From contig DXHZ01000001.1 of NCBI GenBank assembly GCA_019113145.1, forward strand, positions 1 through 32,779: DNA of 32,779 bases. The letters are read 5' to 3'. Shown here in pieces: positions 7,557 to 14,880 of this stretch. The DNA comes from Candidatus Avanaerovorax faecigallinarum (GTDB lineage Bacteria > Bacillota > Clostridia > Peptostreptococcales > Anaerovoracaceae). The notes under the pieces were generated by a model, which was not told the DNA's origin, ran no database searches, and was given only the letters and a program-made list of their open reading frames with translations. A program made the translations under genes and the position numbers. The first letter of the stretch is position 1; every line of letters begins with the position of its first letter.

Positions 7557-7601
7557 CTCCAACAAGTTATTATACCCTAAAACCTGTGTCTCTAACAAGT
7601 A
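7557..7601. repeat. Direct repeats flanking the sufC -10 box
   Basis: CTCCAACAAGTT (7557-7568) and CTCTAACAAGTA (7590-7601) agree at 10 of 12 positions and start 33 bp apart, about three helical turns. One copy covers the -35 box and the other lies just downstream of the -10 box of the sufC promoter. This arrangement suggests two sites for one regulator. An Rrf2/IscR-type regulator would fit the pathway, but none is present here. Confidence 0.45.
7569..7598 (-). promoter_or_regulatory. Promoter of the sufCB-folate operon
   Basis: On the minus strand TTGTTA (7593-7598), an 18-bp spacer and a perfect TATAAT (7569-7574) lie about 65 bp ahead of the sufC start. I see no terminator or convincing promoter between here and folBK, so this may drive all eight genes. 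Confidence 0.7.
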
Positions 7602-7610
7602 CTAAATTCG

Positions 7611-7740
7611 GCCAGAGGGTGAGGCCGGCGCAAAGGGCGCAGCCACGTCGGCTTTACGCAGACGCAAACCCCGCGCCACTCGGCGCGCCGGTCGAGACGG
7701 CGGCGGAAGACCCGCGCCTCTTTACAAAGATTTAACCTTT
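7611..7740. other. GC-rich non-coding stretch with hairpin
   Basis: This stretch between the sufC promoter and the small gene at 7817 is clearly richer in G+C than its flanks. It contains a perfect hairpin, CGCGCC-ACTC-GGCGCG (7672-7687), and several further GGCGC/GCGCC words able to pair. No believable open reading frame is present and it does not match 4.5S RNA, 6S RNA, tmRNA or RNase P motifs that I know. It could be a small RNA or a decayed sequence. An AT-rich tract (7731-7750) follows it and may hold the promoter for the next gene. Confidence 0.35.
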
Positions 7741-7816
7741 ATTTAATGAAAACACGATAGTCCGCCCCTGCCGAAGGCTTCATAATATAGTCAGAAGCTG
7801 CAGGGAGGTAAAGGAT

Positions 7817-7954
7817 ATGATGAGCATTCTTGATTATTTCGGCTATCTGAACAATATAGCAGTCTGGTCGGTAGTTGCGGTCTTTGCTGCGGCCGGCCTT
7901 ATCTGCGACTGGGTCAAGACCAGAAAAACACGGCAAACAAATAAGGAAGGCTGA
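7817..7954 (+). CDS. Small single-pass membrane protein (45 residues)
   Basis: A 45-residue reading frame starting MMSILDYFGY. The hydrophobic segment IAVWSVVAVFAAAGLI (residues 14-29) is followed by CDWVKTRKTRQTNKEG, a strongly basic tail predicted to stay in the cytoplasm. Expression is supported by GGAGG 8 bp before ATG 7817 and by a terminator-like hairpin that overlaps the stop codon. I recognise no family. It resembles other short, one-helix proteins of Firmicutes that associate with membrane complexes, but no partner can be named. It is not part of either neighbouring minus-strand operon. Confidence 0.68.
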   Translation: MMSILDYFGYLNNIAVWSVVAVFAAAGLICDWVKTRKTRQTNKEG

Positions 7955-7979
7955 TTACAACCTTCCCTTTCATTTTTTC
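7945..7979 (+). terminator. Terminator of the small membrane protein gene
   Basis: GGAAGG (7945-7950) pairs with CCTTCC (7961-7966) around a loop holding the stop codon, followed by CTTTCATTTTTTCTTTTC. The stem is short but the T-rich run is clear. Confidence 0.6.
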
Positions 7980-8102
7980 TTTTCAGCCTCCACCTTTTTT
8001 CGGTGCTTTCGCAGCATTCTCCCTCGCTGCGGAGGCGCTTTTTATTTTTTGTCTTAACTTTCCCGGAGCTCCCACCCTTTGTCTAAGCTCCCCGTGTCAG
8101 AG

Positions 8103-8591
8103 CTAAATCTGCCTGAAAATCGTGCTCTTATGCCTTTCCAGAACAGCCGCAAGCATGAGGCCTAAAACCCCGACGGATACGACTTCTCCGATTCCCACGG
8201 TGCACATCATAAACGGGATTGAGAAAGGCTCGCCGTAAGCGTACTTCAGCACAAACGGCACGATGACCGCGTTGGATATTATCGGCGGCAGCACCGCGAT
8301 TATGCGGTTTTTCTCCCTGAGCCTGTACGTGAGCACGGCTCCTATAAGAGTCGCTATGGTTCCGCAAATAACGTCCGGCAGTATAGCTCCTCCCAGGATG
8401 TTTGCGATAAAGCATCCCAGAACCACTCCCGGCACCGCAGCCGGCGTAAAGATTGGCAGCACGCACAGCATTTCCGAAATTCTCACCTGAACCGGACCGA
8501 AACCGAGGGGCCTTAAAATCACCGTCACTACAACGTAGATGGCCGCAATCAGCGCAGCCTGAGTCATGTAGACTACTTTCCTGTTTTTCAT
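8103..8591 (-). CDS. queT: QueT family queuosine-precursor transporter
   Basis: A 162-residue membrane protein, about five transmembrane segments, of the QueT family, thought to be the substrate-binding S component of an ECF transporter for queuosine precursors. Family features are TQAALIAAIYVVVTV near the start, GPVQVRISEMLCVLP (residues 32-46), FTPAAVPGVVLGCFIANILGG and an IISNAVIVP segment. The preQ1-I riboswitch directly upstream supports the substrate assignment. AAAGGAG lies 9 bp before ATG 8591 and forms part of the riboswitch pseudoknot. No ECF ATPases are nearby, so it probably uses a shared energy-coupling module. Confidence 0.92.
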   Translation of the reverse strand: MKNRKVVYMTQAALIAAIYVVVTVILRPLGFGPVQVRISEMLCVLPIFTPAAVPGVVLGCFIANILGGAILPDVICGTIATLIGAVLTYRLREKNRIIAVLPPIISNAVIVPFVLKYAYGEPFSIPFMMCTVGIGEVVSVGVLGLMLAAVLERHKSTIFRQI

Positions 8592-8600
8592 TTTTCATTT

Positions 8601-8643
8601 CTCCTTTAGTTTTGTTTTACGTGAGGAAGGTCTCGAACTCACG
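8601..8643 (-). ncRNA. preQ1-I riboswitch
   Basis: On the minus strand a 6-bp stem CGTGAG/CTCACG (8638-8643 with 8620-8625) encloses the loop TTCGAGACCTTC. An A-rich tail, TAAAACAAAACTAAAGG, follows. The loop CCTT can pair with AAGG of the tail, giving the H-type pseudoknot of class I preQ1 riboswitches. AAGG is part of the queT ribosome binding site, so ligand binding should block translation. The gene downstream, queT, is a known target of this class. Confidence 0.85.
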
Positions 8644-8673
8644 ATTTTCTACCGTCAAAAAGCCGGCCCGATT

Positions 8674-8702
8674 ATTTTAGCAGAATACGGCCGCAGGCGC
8701 AA
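8674..8702 (-). promoter_or_regulatory. Promoter of queT
   Basis: On the minus strand TTGCGC (8697-8702), 17 bp, TAAAAT (8674-8679). The riboswitch begins about 30 bp downstream. Confidence 0.65.
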
Positions 8703-8739
8703 GGGAATGGTTCGCCGTTTCCCCTGTTCATTTCCACTG

Positions 8740-8768
8740 TTGCTAACGTCACTGCTTTAAGTTAAAAT
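8740..8768 (+). promoter_or_regulatory. Promoter of the first DMT transporter gene
   Basis: TTGCTA (8740-8745), 17 bp, TAAAAT (8763-8768), about 50 bp ahead of ATG 8821. It is divergent from the queT promoter, with about 38 bp between the two -35 boxes. Confidence 0.65.
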
Positions 8769-8820
8769 GTATATTGCGGCGCAAAGGCTGCAGTTTTATT
8801 GCATTTACGGAGTTAACAGT

Positions 8821-9723
8821 ATGAAATTACACGATGGAAAGGACAGAAAAATACTGCTGGCGGAATTCGGCATGATCTGCGTTGCCCTCTTCTGGGGAAT
8901 GGGTTTTGTCGCGGGTAAATTCGTGCTTGAAGACATGGGGCCTTTCGACCTGATGGGTTACAGGTACGGTCTCGCCTTCCTGACCATGTTGATTCTGTCC
9001 GTAAGGCATTATAAATTCATGACTAAGAAAACTCTGTATTCCGGCGCACTTATCGGAATTCTCATGTTCATCGGAAACATGGTTCAGACCTACGGGCTGC
9101 AGTTCACCACGCCGGGAAAGCAGACGTTTATCATATGCACCTATACGGTTATAATCCCGCTGCTGTCGTGGATTGTCTTTCGCGAAAAAATCCCCGCAAA
9201 TATGATAGCGGCGGCGGCAATCGCCTTTGTTGGAATAGCCCTGCTTACTCTTCAGGACGACCTTTCAGTCAATTTCGGAGACGCCCTGACATTCGTTTTT
9301 GCGCTTGTTTTTTCGGTGCAGGTAATCATCATCGGAAGACTTGCGGGAGAGCTGGATCCTTTCATGTTCGCCCTTTCCCAGATGGGAACCTGCGCGGTAT
9401 TTTCCGTAGCGGCGAGCTTTCTCTTCGGGGAAGGCCTCAGCTTTGAAGCGCTGACATCCATGAGTTTTTCAGCTTCCCTTGGGATGATTGAGCTGGTGTT
9501 CTTCAATACGGTGTTCGCATTCGTGGTTCAGACCGTATGCCAGAGAATCGTTCCGGCACATCACATCGCCATTCTCATGTCAACGGAAACCGTCTTCGGC
9601 ACATTTTTTGCCGTGACCCTTGCCGGTGAAGTTTTTACAGGCCGCATGACCATAGGCTGCGTGCTCATGTTTACATCGCTGATTGTGAGCAATATCACCC
9701 TTGACGGGAAAGCCCGGTCGTGA
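8821..9723 (+). CDS. DMT-family (EamA) transporter
   Basis: A 300-residue integral membrane protein with ten predicted helices in two EamA repeats. The first repeat opens with FGMICVALFWGMGFVAGK and holds the family pattern RYGLAFLTMLIL and GLQFTTPGKQTFI; the second starts near DALTFVFALVFSVQVIIIGRL. It probably exports or imports a small metabolite; the substrate cannot be read from the sequence. ATG 8821 is chosen because GGAG lies 8 bp upstream, and the possible extension to 8767 overlaps the promoter. The second gene of this type at 9897 is a distant paralog, with a tRNA gene between them. Confidence 0.9.
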   Translation: MKLHDGKDRKILLAEFGMICVALFWGMGFVAGKFVLEDMGPFDLMGYRYGLAFLTMLILSVRHYKFMTKKTLYSGALIGILMFIGNMVQTYGLQFTTPGKQTFIICTYTVIIPLLSWIVFREKIPANMIAAAAIAFVGIALLTLQDDLSVNFGDALTFVFALVFSVQVIIIGRLAGELDPFMFALSQMGTCAVFSVAASFLFGEGLSFEALTSMSFSASLGMIELVFFNTVFAFVVQTVCQRIVPAHHIAILMSTETVFGTFFAVTLAGEVFTGRMTIGCVLMFTSLIVSNITLDGKARS

Positions 9724-9729
9724 TAGAAT
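9701..9729 (+). promoter_or_regulatory. Promoter of tRNA-Ala
   Basis: TTGACG (9701-9706), 17 bp, TAGAAT (9724-9729). The boxes overlap the 3' end of the preceding transporter gene. The mature tRNA starts 21 bp after the -10 box, leaving a short leader. Confidence 0.7.
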
Positions 9730-9749
9730 AACTTGGTCAGATAAAATAC

Positions 9750-9825
<76 letters not shown>

Positions 9826-9835
9826 CACATCGCAG

Positions 9836-9872
9836 ATCCGAGCTTGGAAACGAGTTCGGATTTTTCTTTTTT
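9836..9872 (+). terminator. Terminator after tRNA-Ala
   Basis: An 11-bp stem, ATCCGAGCTTG/CGAGTTCGGAT with two G-T pairs, closed by a GAAA tetraloop and followed by TTTTTCTTTTTT. It should end tRNA transcription before the next transporter gene. Confidence 0.92.
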
Positions 9873-9896
9873 ATTCTGTTTAACCGGTGATACGAT

Positions 9897-10793
9897 ATGG
9901 GCAAAAACAGCAGCATAGGAAAAGTCTTTCTCGTACTTTCGGCCCTCATATGGGGGTGCGGACTTGTGGCGCAGAAAAACGGCATGAACCATCTTGGGCC
10001 GTTTGCCTTCACAGCAATCAGATGCTCTCTTGGAGGCGTCTCTCTCCTTCCCCTGGTATGGTTCATGGAGAAGAAAAAGAGCACATCCGGCAAAAGCAGC
10101 AATCCGAAACCGGACCGCGCAGTCACATTCAAGGCATCTGTAATCTGCGGACTTGCTCTTGCTGCAATAATACTGTTTCAACAGACGGGCATATCCTACA
10201 CCACCGTAGGAAAAGCCGGATTCATAACGGGCCTTTACATAATAATAACCCCTATACTTGAAAGAGTCCTCGGAAAGCAAATCTCGAAAAACGTCTGGAT
10301 AAGCGCCGCAATCGGACTCATCGGACTGGCAATGCTCACACTGAGCGGAGGAATAGAAGGGCTGACCATAGGAGATGTACTCATGCTGGGCGGCGCATTT
10401 TCTGCAGCCGTTCACATCATCGTAATAGACAAATGGGTCAGATACGTGGATTCCGTCAAGCTTTCCTGTTATCAGTTTCTGGTTGCCGGAGTTCTTTACA
10501 TACCTTTTGCGGTAATTTTTGAAACGACTACGTGGGAAGCTGTTATAAGCTGTGCAGTACCTATTCTCTATACCGGCCTGCTGTCATGCGGCATGGGCTA
10601 CACCCTTCAGACCCTTGGCCAGCGCAGCACACCTCCGAGTCAGGCGTCTCTGATCCTGTCTCTGGAAACTGTGTTCACTCTCCTTGCGGGAATGCTGTTC
10701 CTTAACGAGATGATGACGGGGATGGAGTACGCGGGATGTGCCGTGATGTTTGCCGCGATACTTTTGAGTCAGAAAAAAGACAGAAAACTGTAG
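9897..10793 (+). CDS. DMT-family (EamA) transporter, second copy
   Basis: A 298-residue membrane protein with two EamA repeats. Family features include LVLSALIWGCGLVAQKNGM at the N-terminus, RCSLGGVSLLPL, and GISYTTVGKAGFITGLYIIITP. The second repeat has DVLMLGGAFSAAVHIIVID and ends with ASLILSLETVFTLLAGMLFLNE. A lysine-rich loop (residues 59-75) separates helices 2 and 3. The substrate is unknown. Its ribosome binding site is weak (GGTGATACG before ATG 9897). No promoter is obvious in the 25 bp after the tRNA terminator, so expression may depend on read-through. Divergence from the gene at 8821 argues against a recent duplication. Confidence 0.9.
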   Translation: MGKNSSIGKVFLVLSALIWGCGLVAQKNGMNHLGPFAFTAIRCSLGGVSLLPLVWFMEKKKSTSGKSSNPKPDRAVTFKASVICGLALAAIILFQQTGISYTTVGKAGFITGLYIIITPILERVLGKQISKNVWISAAIGLIGLAMLTLSGGIEGLTIGDVLMLGGAFSAAVHIIVIDKWVRYVDSVKLSCYQFLVAGVLYIPFAVIFETTTWEAVISCAVPILYTGLLSCGMGYTLQTLGQRSTPPSQASLILSLETVFTLLAGMLFLNEMMTGMEYAGCAVMFAAILLSQKKDRKL

Positions 10794-10803
10794 ATTATAA
10801 AAA

Positions 10804-10849
10804 GGGCTGCCGCCGATGTTCCGCCATCTGCGCACAGCCCCGTTTTTTT
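10804..10849. terminator. Terminator between convergent genes
   Basis: GGGCTG (10804-10809) and CAGCCC (10835-10840) form an outer stem, with an inner GATG/CATC stem, followed by CGTTTTTTTATTT on the plus strand. On the minus strand the hairpin is followed by TTTTTATAA, so it may serve both the transporter and the minus-strand gene ending at 10848. Confidence 0.8.
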
Positions 10850-11342
10850 ATTTACGGCGTTTTGAGGTCCTCTTCCGGGCACGTTCAACTTCCTGTTCGT
10901 GAAGTATCTGTCTTTCTCGTTCCTCCTGCTCTTCCACAGTCATATGATCTATGAATATATCCGGATTATTTTCAGCTGCCATTTCTATTACAGGTTCTAT
11001 ATCTTCCGGCTTCATTATGAAAGTCCTTATGGACACTCCCTTTTCGAAGTGAAGCATGACATATGGAGCAGCCTTCTTCATGTCCGTCTGCATTTCCGTT
11101 ATCTCGCCCCATGACCAGTAACTGCTTATATTCATGCCAAACAGATGGTATCGGATGTCTGCACCCTTTTCGTCAACAATATGTTCTTTAGTAAAAAAGC
11201 ATGCGAGAAAAACGACGATACCTATAAGGATATATATCCACTGCTCCGTCACTATGCTACGGTATATAACCAGACCTGCAACTATCAGAGCCACTATCTT
11301 TATCCAGAGCTTGTGCTCGCGAACTATACCTCTGTATTCCAT
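10848..11342 (-). CDS. Membrane protein of unknown function, possible PH-like domain
   Basis: A 164-residue protein I do not recognise by name. Two hydrophobic helices (about residues 12-28 and 34-50) are followed by a region with alternating strands, including EHIVDEKGADIRYHLFGMNI, ISSYWSWGEITEMQ and VSIRTFIMKPEDIEPV, which looks like a bacterial PH-type domain. The C-terminus (about 133-164) is a highly charged helix ending in KRTSKRRK. It starts 3 bp after the nhaC stop, so both are probably translated from one message. A link to the antiporter is possible but unproven. Confidence 0.75.
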   Translation of the reverse strand: MEYRGIVREHKLWIKIVALIVAGLVIYRSIVTEQWIYILIGIVVFLACFFTKEHIVDEKGADIRYHLFGMNISSYWSWGEITEMQTDMKKAAPYVMLHFEKGVSIRTFIMKPEDIEPVIEMAAENNPDIFIDHMTVEEQEERERQILHEQEVERARKRTSKRRK

Positions 11343-11345
11343 AAA

Positions 11346-12857
11346 TTATTCAGCCTTTCCTCTGATCGATGCCAGAGCGCTCATAGCTGTTTCATGCGCA
11401 TCATCCGGAGCTTCAGGTACGGGACCCTGTTTCAGCTTTCCAGTGAAGAGGGTGGTGCGTGTGCCATCCGCATAGATGATATTTCTTCCTAATGCCGCCG
11501 TAATAAGGGCGTAAATCGGATTTATAATATTCATGAAACAGAACGGTACATATGAAAGAGTCGGTACGCCAAGCGTTGCTGCATGGTATGCGCCACAGGA
11601 CGACCATGGTACCAGCGGCGACCAGAGAGTTCCGCTGTCTTCCATAGTTCTGGACAGCAGATTTCTTGCAAGTCCCAGCTCGTCATAACGGTCTTTGTAC
11701 ATGGTTGACGGTATGATCAGACCCAGGTACTGGTCGCACATGGTCGTTATGCAGAATATCGAAGTGAGCATCGTAACGATGATGAGGTGGAACGGTTTCG
11801 TGACTCTGTGAACGAGTCCTCCAATCAGGGCTTCCACCGCTCCTATCTTGTGAAGAATTCCGCCGAATCCAACCGCTACGATAACCAGATTGTTAGTCCA
11901 GAGCATGCTGTCCATTCCTCCGCGGTTAACGAGCTCATCGCAAAGCGCATTTCCCGTTTCGGCCGTATATCCGTAGTGGAGCATGGTGATACAGTCAGAC
12001 AGACTTGCCCCCTGGAATATTACCGCAAACACACATCCCACACCGGATACCAGCAGTACCGCTGCGAGAGCCGGCATTTTCGCCAGAGCTACAACTACAA
12101 TAAGCACAATCGGCAGAAGCAGAACCGGACTCATGTAGTTATAGTGATCCACTATGGCCTGCTGAAGTTCCGAAGCCAGCTGAGGATCGTAATTTCCGGA
12201 AAAACTTATTGAGAAAAACGTGTAAAGTATGATTGCCATTATCAGACTCGGGAACGTGGTCGTGGTCATCGCTCTCACGTGATCGAAAAGCCCGGTCTGA
12301 GAAGCGCCCGCTGCCAGATTGGTGGAGTCGGAAAGCGGCGAGAATTTGTCTCCGCAGCACGCTCCCGAAAGCACCATTCCTGCCACCAGGCCCGGGTTGA
12401 ATCCCATAGTCGTGCCTATGGCCATAAAAGCTATACCCAGCGTTGCCGATACAGTCCATGCCGAACCAAGGGTAATACCCACTATTGCACATAGGATACA
12501 GGCCAACGGCAGAAACATGGCCGGGGAAATAAGCTCCAGTCCGTAATACACTACAGACGGAATCGTGCCTGCCCACTCGAATGAACCTATGAGGCAGCCG
12601 ACACATAAAATGATGATAATTGCTTCAAGGGACTGACTTACCGCATCCAGCGCACCTGTCAGCATTTCCTTATAGGTCCAGCCGCATCGTTTTCCTACAA
12701 GCATCGCAATTACACACGTAAAAAGTACAGGAATGTGAGGATCCTGTCCCCAGTCCAGAACATAGTTTGAAATCATTATCGCCAGAAGCACGACGATAGG
12801 AATCAGAGCTTCTATTCTGGTCGGGAGTCTGCGGGTTACATTTCCATTTCCTTTCAT
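11346..12857 (-). CDS. nhaC: NhaC family Na+/H+ antiporter
   Basis: A 503-residue membrane protein with about 11-12 helices, of the NhaC ion transporter family, normally exchanging protons for sodium or for paired organic acids. Characteristic blocks are GSAWTVSATLGIAFMAIG, the polar segment SGACCGDKFSPLSDSTNLAAG (about residues 165-185) and, in the second half, SRTMEDSGTLWSPLVPWSSCGAY. AGGAG stands 5-6 bp before ATG 12857 and a good promoter lies 107-135 bp upstream. The substrate (sodium, malate/lactate or other) cannot be told from sequence; the family name is secure. Confidence 0.93.
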   Translation of the reverse strand: MKGNGNVTRRLPTRIEALIPIVVLLAIMISNYVLDWGQDPHIPVLFTCVIAMLVGKRCGWTYKEMLTGALDAVSQSLEAIIIILCVGCLIGSFEWAGTIPSVVYYGLELISPAMFLPLACILCAIVGITLGSAWTVSATLGIAFMAIGTTMGFNPGLVAGMVLSGACCGDKFSPLSDSTNLAAGASQTGLFDHVRAMTTTTFPSLIMAIILYTFFSISFSGNYDPQLASELQQAIVDHYNYMSPVLLLPIVLIVVVALAKMPALAAVLLVSGVGCVFAVIFQGASLSDCITMLHYGYTAETGNALCDELVNRGGMDSMLWTNNLVIVAVGFGGILHKIGAVEALIGGLVHRVTKPFHLIIVTMLTSIFCITTMCDQYLGLIIPSTMYKDRYDELGLARNLLSRTMEDSGTLWSPLVPWSSCGAYHAATLGVPTLSYVPFCFMNIINPIYALITAALGRNIIYADGTRTTLFTGKLKQGPVPEAPDDAHETAMSALASIRGKAE

Positions 12858-12963
12858 GAATTCTCCTTTCTTTTCTGTTACCCTTCAAAAAAAGACGTCT
12901 CAAAGATTTTGTCCGCCATCGCTATCTCAGGCAAAACTTTGAACCGTCAAAACTTATGGAGAA

Positions 12964-12992
12964 ATTTTACCGTAGACGTAAAACCTTTGCAA
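12964..12992 (-). promoter_or_regulatory. Promoter of nhaC
   Basis: On the minus strand TTGCAA (12987-12992), 17 bp, TAAAAT (12964-12969). This leaves an untranslated leader of about 100 bases before nhaC, long enough for control, but I see no known riboswitch in it. The hexamers and spacing equal those of the promoter at 27553-27581. Confidence 0.72.
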
Positions 12993-13035
12993 TACTTTTT
13001 TAAGATTGTTCCAATTTATACATTTCACATTGTCA

Positions 13036-14415
13036 CTATCTGTATTTCCTGTCGAGTATCCGCGCCACGTGAACGCCGCTGGCCGAAGCCTGGGACAGAG
13101 AATGGGTCACTCCCGAGCCGTCGCCTATGGCGTAAAGTCCGGCTACCTCCGTCTCCAGCTCTCCGCTCACTTCTACCTTGGAATTGTAGAACTTGACCTC
13201 TACGCCGTAAAGGAGGGTGTCCTCGTTGGCCGTTCCCGGCGCAATCTTGTCAAGGGCATAAATCATCTCAATTATGGAATCCAGCTGGCGCTTCGGAATC
13301 ACCAGAGAAAGGTCTCCCGCAGTGGCGTTTAGAGTCGGTCTGGTGAAGCACTTTTCCATTCTCCGCTCGCTGCTCCTCCTGCCCTTTACCAGATCCCCGA
13401 ACCGCTGAAGGAGAACTCCCCCTCCGAGCATATTGGAAAGCTTTGCAATGGATTCGCCGTATTCGTTGCTGTCCTTAAAAGGCTCGGTGAACTTGTTTGA
13501 AACCAGAAGAGCGAAATTGGTGTTCTCAGTGTGAAGGCTTTCGTCCGCATAGCTGTGGCCGTTTACGGTGACGATACCGTTAGTGTTCTCCGAAACAACC
13601 TCTCCGTAAGGGTTCATACAAAAGGTTCTCACCATGTCGTTGTACTGCTGGGTTTTATACACTATCTTGGACTCGTAGACGTCGTCGGTTATGTGTTTGA
13701 ACACCTCAGCAGGAAGTTCCACCCGCACTCCTATGTCAACCCTGTTCTTCTTCTGTGAAATACCGAATTTATCACAGACTCCGGAAATCCACCTGGAACC
13801 GGAGCGGCCTGTGGCAAGAATCAGATCCTTACACCCGAACTCTTCTCCGTCTGCCGTCCTTACCGTAAACCCGCCTGCTGACTTTTCCACGTCTTCGATG
13901 GTGGTGAAGAACTTCATATCTGTGCTGTCTTTAATGAAGTCGTATATCTTACCGAGAATGCGGACGTTTCTGTCCGTCCCCAGGTGCCTTACCTTTGCGC
14001 TCAAAAGGTGCAGGTCGTGCTGAAGGCACTTTGTCTTAAGGTCGGAGTTTCCCGTAGAGTAAAGCCTTGCTTCGCTTCCTCCCATGGAGCAGAGAACGTC
14101 GTCCACGTATTCCATAAGCTCCATGGCATGTTTTTCTCCCACGTATTTATGAAGGTCGCCGCCAAATTCAGTGGTAATGTTGTACTTTCCGTCGGACAGA
14201 GTGCCTGCGCCGCCATAGCCGTTCATAATGTGACAAGGAGCGCACTTGACGCATTTGTCCGTCTTGCCCGCTTTGATGGGGCATATTCTCTTCTCCAGGG
14301 GAGCGCCCTTGTCAATCATGAGAACCGACGCTCCGGTACCCATCTTTGTAAGCTCATATGCCGCGAATACACCGCCGGCCCCTGCCCCCGCTATTATTAT
14401 GTCGTAATTTTTCAT
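13036..14415 (-). CDS. FAD-dependent oxidoreductase (COG2509 type)
   Basis: A 459-residue flavoprotein of the uncharacterised COG2509 FAD-dependent dehydrogenase family. The N-terminal Rossmann motif is YDIIIAGAGAGGVFAAYEL, and the C-terminal FAD-binding block is GLYAIGDGSGVTHSLSQASASG. A cysteine group (C-x9-C-x2-C-x2-C, in PIKAGKTDKCVKCAPCH) comes shortly after the FAD motif and precedes NGYGGAGTLSDGK. ATG 14415 is chosen because GGGAGG is 4-5 bp upstream; a reading from 14427 would start inside the terminator region. Substrate and electron acceptor are unknown. Expression may come from read-through of the partial terminator after the DUF1292 gene. Confidence 0.88.
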   Translation of the reverse strand: MKNYDIIIAGAGAGGVFAAYELTKMGTGASVLMIDKGAPLEKRICPIKAGKTDKCVKCAPCHIMNGYGGAGTLSDGKYNITTEFGGDLHKYVGEKHAMELMEYVDDVLCSMGGSEARLYSTGNSDLKTKCLQHDLHLLSAKVRHLGTDRNVRILGKIYDFIKDSTDMKFFTTIEDVEKSAGGFTVRTADGEEFGCKDLILATGRSGSRWISGVCDKFGISQKKNRVDIGVRVELPAEVFKHITDDVYESKIVYKTQQYNDMVRTFCMNPYGEVVSENTNGIVTVNGHSYADESLHTENTNFALLVSNKFTEPFKDSNEYGESIAKLSNMLGGGVLLQRFGDLVKGRRSSERRMEKCFTRPTLNATAGDLSLVIPKRQLDSIIEMIYALDKIAPGTANEDTLLYGVEVKFYNSKVEVSGELETEVAGLYAIGDGSGVTHSLSQASASGVHVARILDRKYR

Positions 14416-14429
14416 AGTTCCTCCCATAG

Positions 14430-14456
14430 AAAAAGCCCCACCTCAAAAGACGGGGC
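14430..14456 (-). terminator. Terminator after the DUF1292 gene
   Basis: On the minus strand GCCCC (14452-14456) and GGGGC (14435-14439) form a GC-rich stem with a 12-base loop, followed by TTTTTC. It lies between the DUF1292 gene and the oxidoreductase gene. Confidence 0.82.
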
Positions 14457-14476
14457 CCTGTCAACAAAAGACTTCT

Positions 14477-14758
14477 CTATTCTTCTTCCTCTTCAGCCAT
14501 GATAGTGTCGAATTCGCCTACCACACGGTTAAAGAGCTCGTCGTCTTCGATGTCAACAAGCTCGAACTCATCGTCGCCTACTTCCCTGTATCCGTAGATG
14601 TAAACATCGTCGGAATCGTCTAACGGAATGAGCGCGATGTAATCGCTGCCCTCGCAGTCAAAGATTCCCATGATTTCGCATTCCAGCTCAACGCCGTCCT
14701 CGAATTCCAAAGTTATGATATCAGCTTCGTCCTGAACATTGTTCCTGTTATCTGCCAT
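14477..14758 (-). CDS. DUF1292 (YrzB-like) protein
   Basis: A 93-residue acidic protein of the DUF1292 family, common in Firmicutes and of unknown role. Family features are DIITLEFEDGVELECEIMGIF, SDYIALIPLDD and VYIYGYREVGDDEFELVDIEDDEEL-like acidic strands ending in EEEEE. TGGAGG is about 7 bp before ATG 14758. It has its own promoter (14822-14850) and a terminator, so it can be expressed alone. In many Firmicutes this family sits near the Holliday junction resolvase gene yqgF, but here it lies beside uvrC. Confidence 0.9.
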   Translation of the reverse strand: MADNRNNVQDEADIITLEFEDGVELECEIMGIFDCEGSDYIALIPLDDSDDVYIYGYREVGDDEFELVDIEDDELFNRVVGEFDTIMAEEEEE

Positions 14759-14821
14759 TGTTATTCCTCCAGGTTATTTTCTCGTTATACAAAACGCGCC
14801 TCACTTCTGCACGCTACTTAG

Positions 14822-14850
14822 AATATACCATTTATGCGGGCTGTTGGCAA
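14822..14850 (-). promoter_or_regulatory. Promoter of the DUF1292 gene
   Basis: On the minus strand TTGCCA (14845-14850), 17 bp, TATATT (14822-14827), about 65 bp upstream of ATG 14758. A weak CCGCA/TGCGG hairpin just upstream may end the uvrC message. Confidence 0.7.
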
Positions 14851-14880
14851 CCGCAAAAATCCATGCGGAAAAGTTTTTGC

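Noticed and set aside
8128-8598. Alternative minus-strand frame beginning 7 bp before queT
   Set aside because: It overlaps queT in another frame and gives a low-complexity, basic sequence. The queT frame matches its family and riboswitch.
12909-13332. Short plus-strand frames in the nhaC upstream region
   Set aside because: They cross the nhaC promoter and run antisense to the oxidoreductase gene, with no ribosome binding site.
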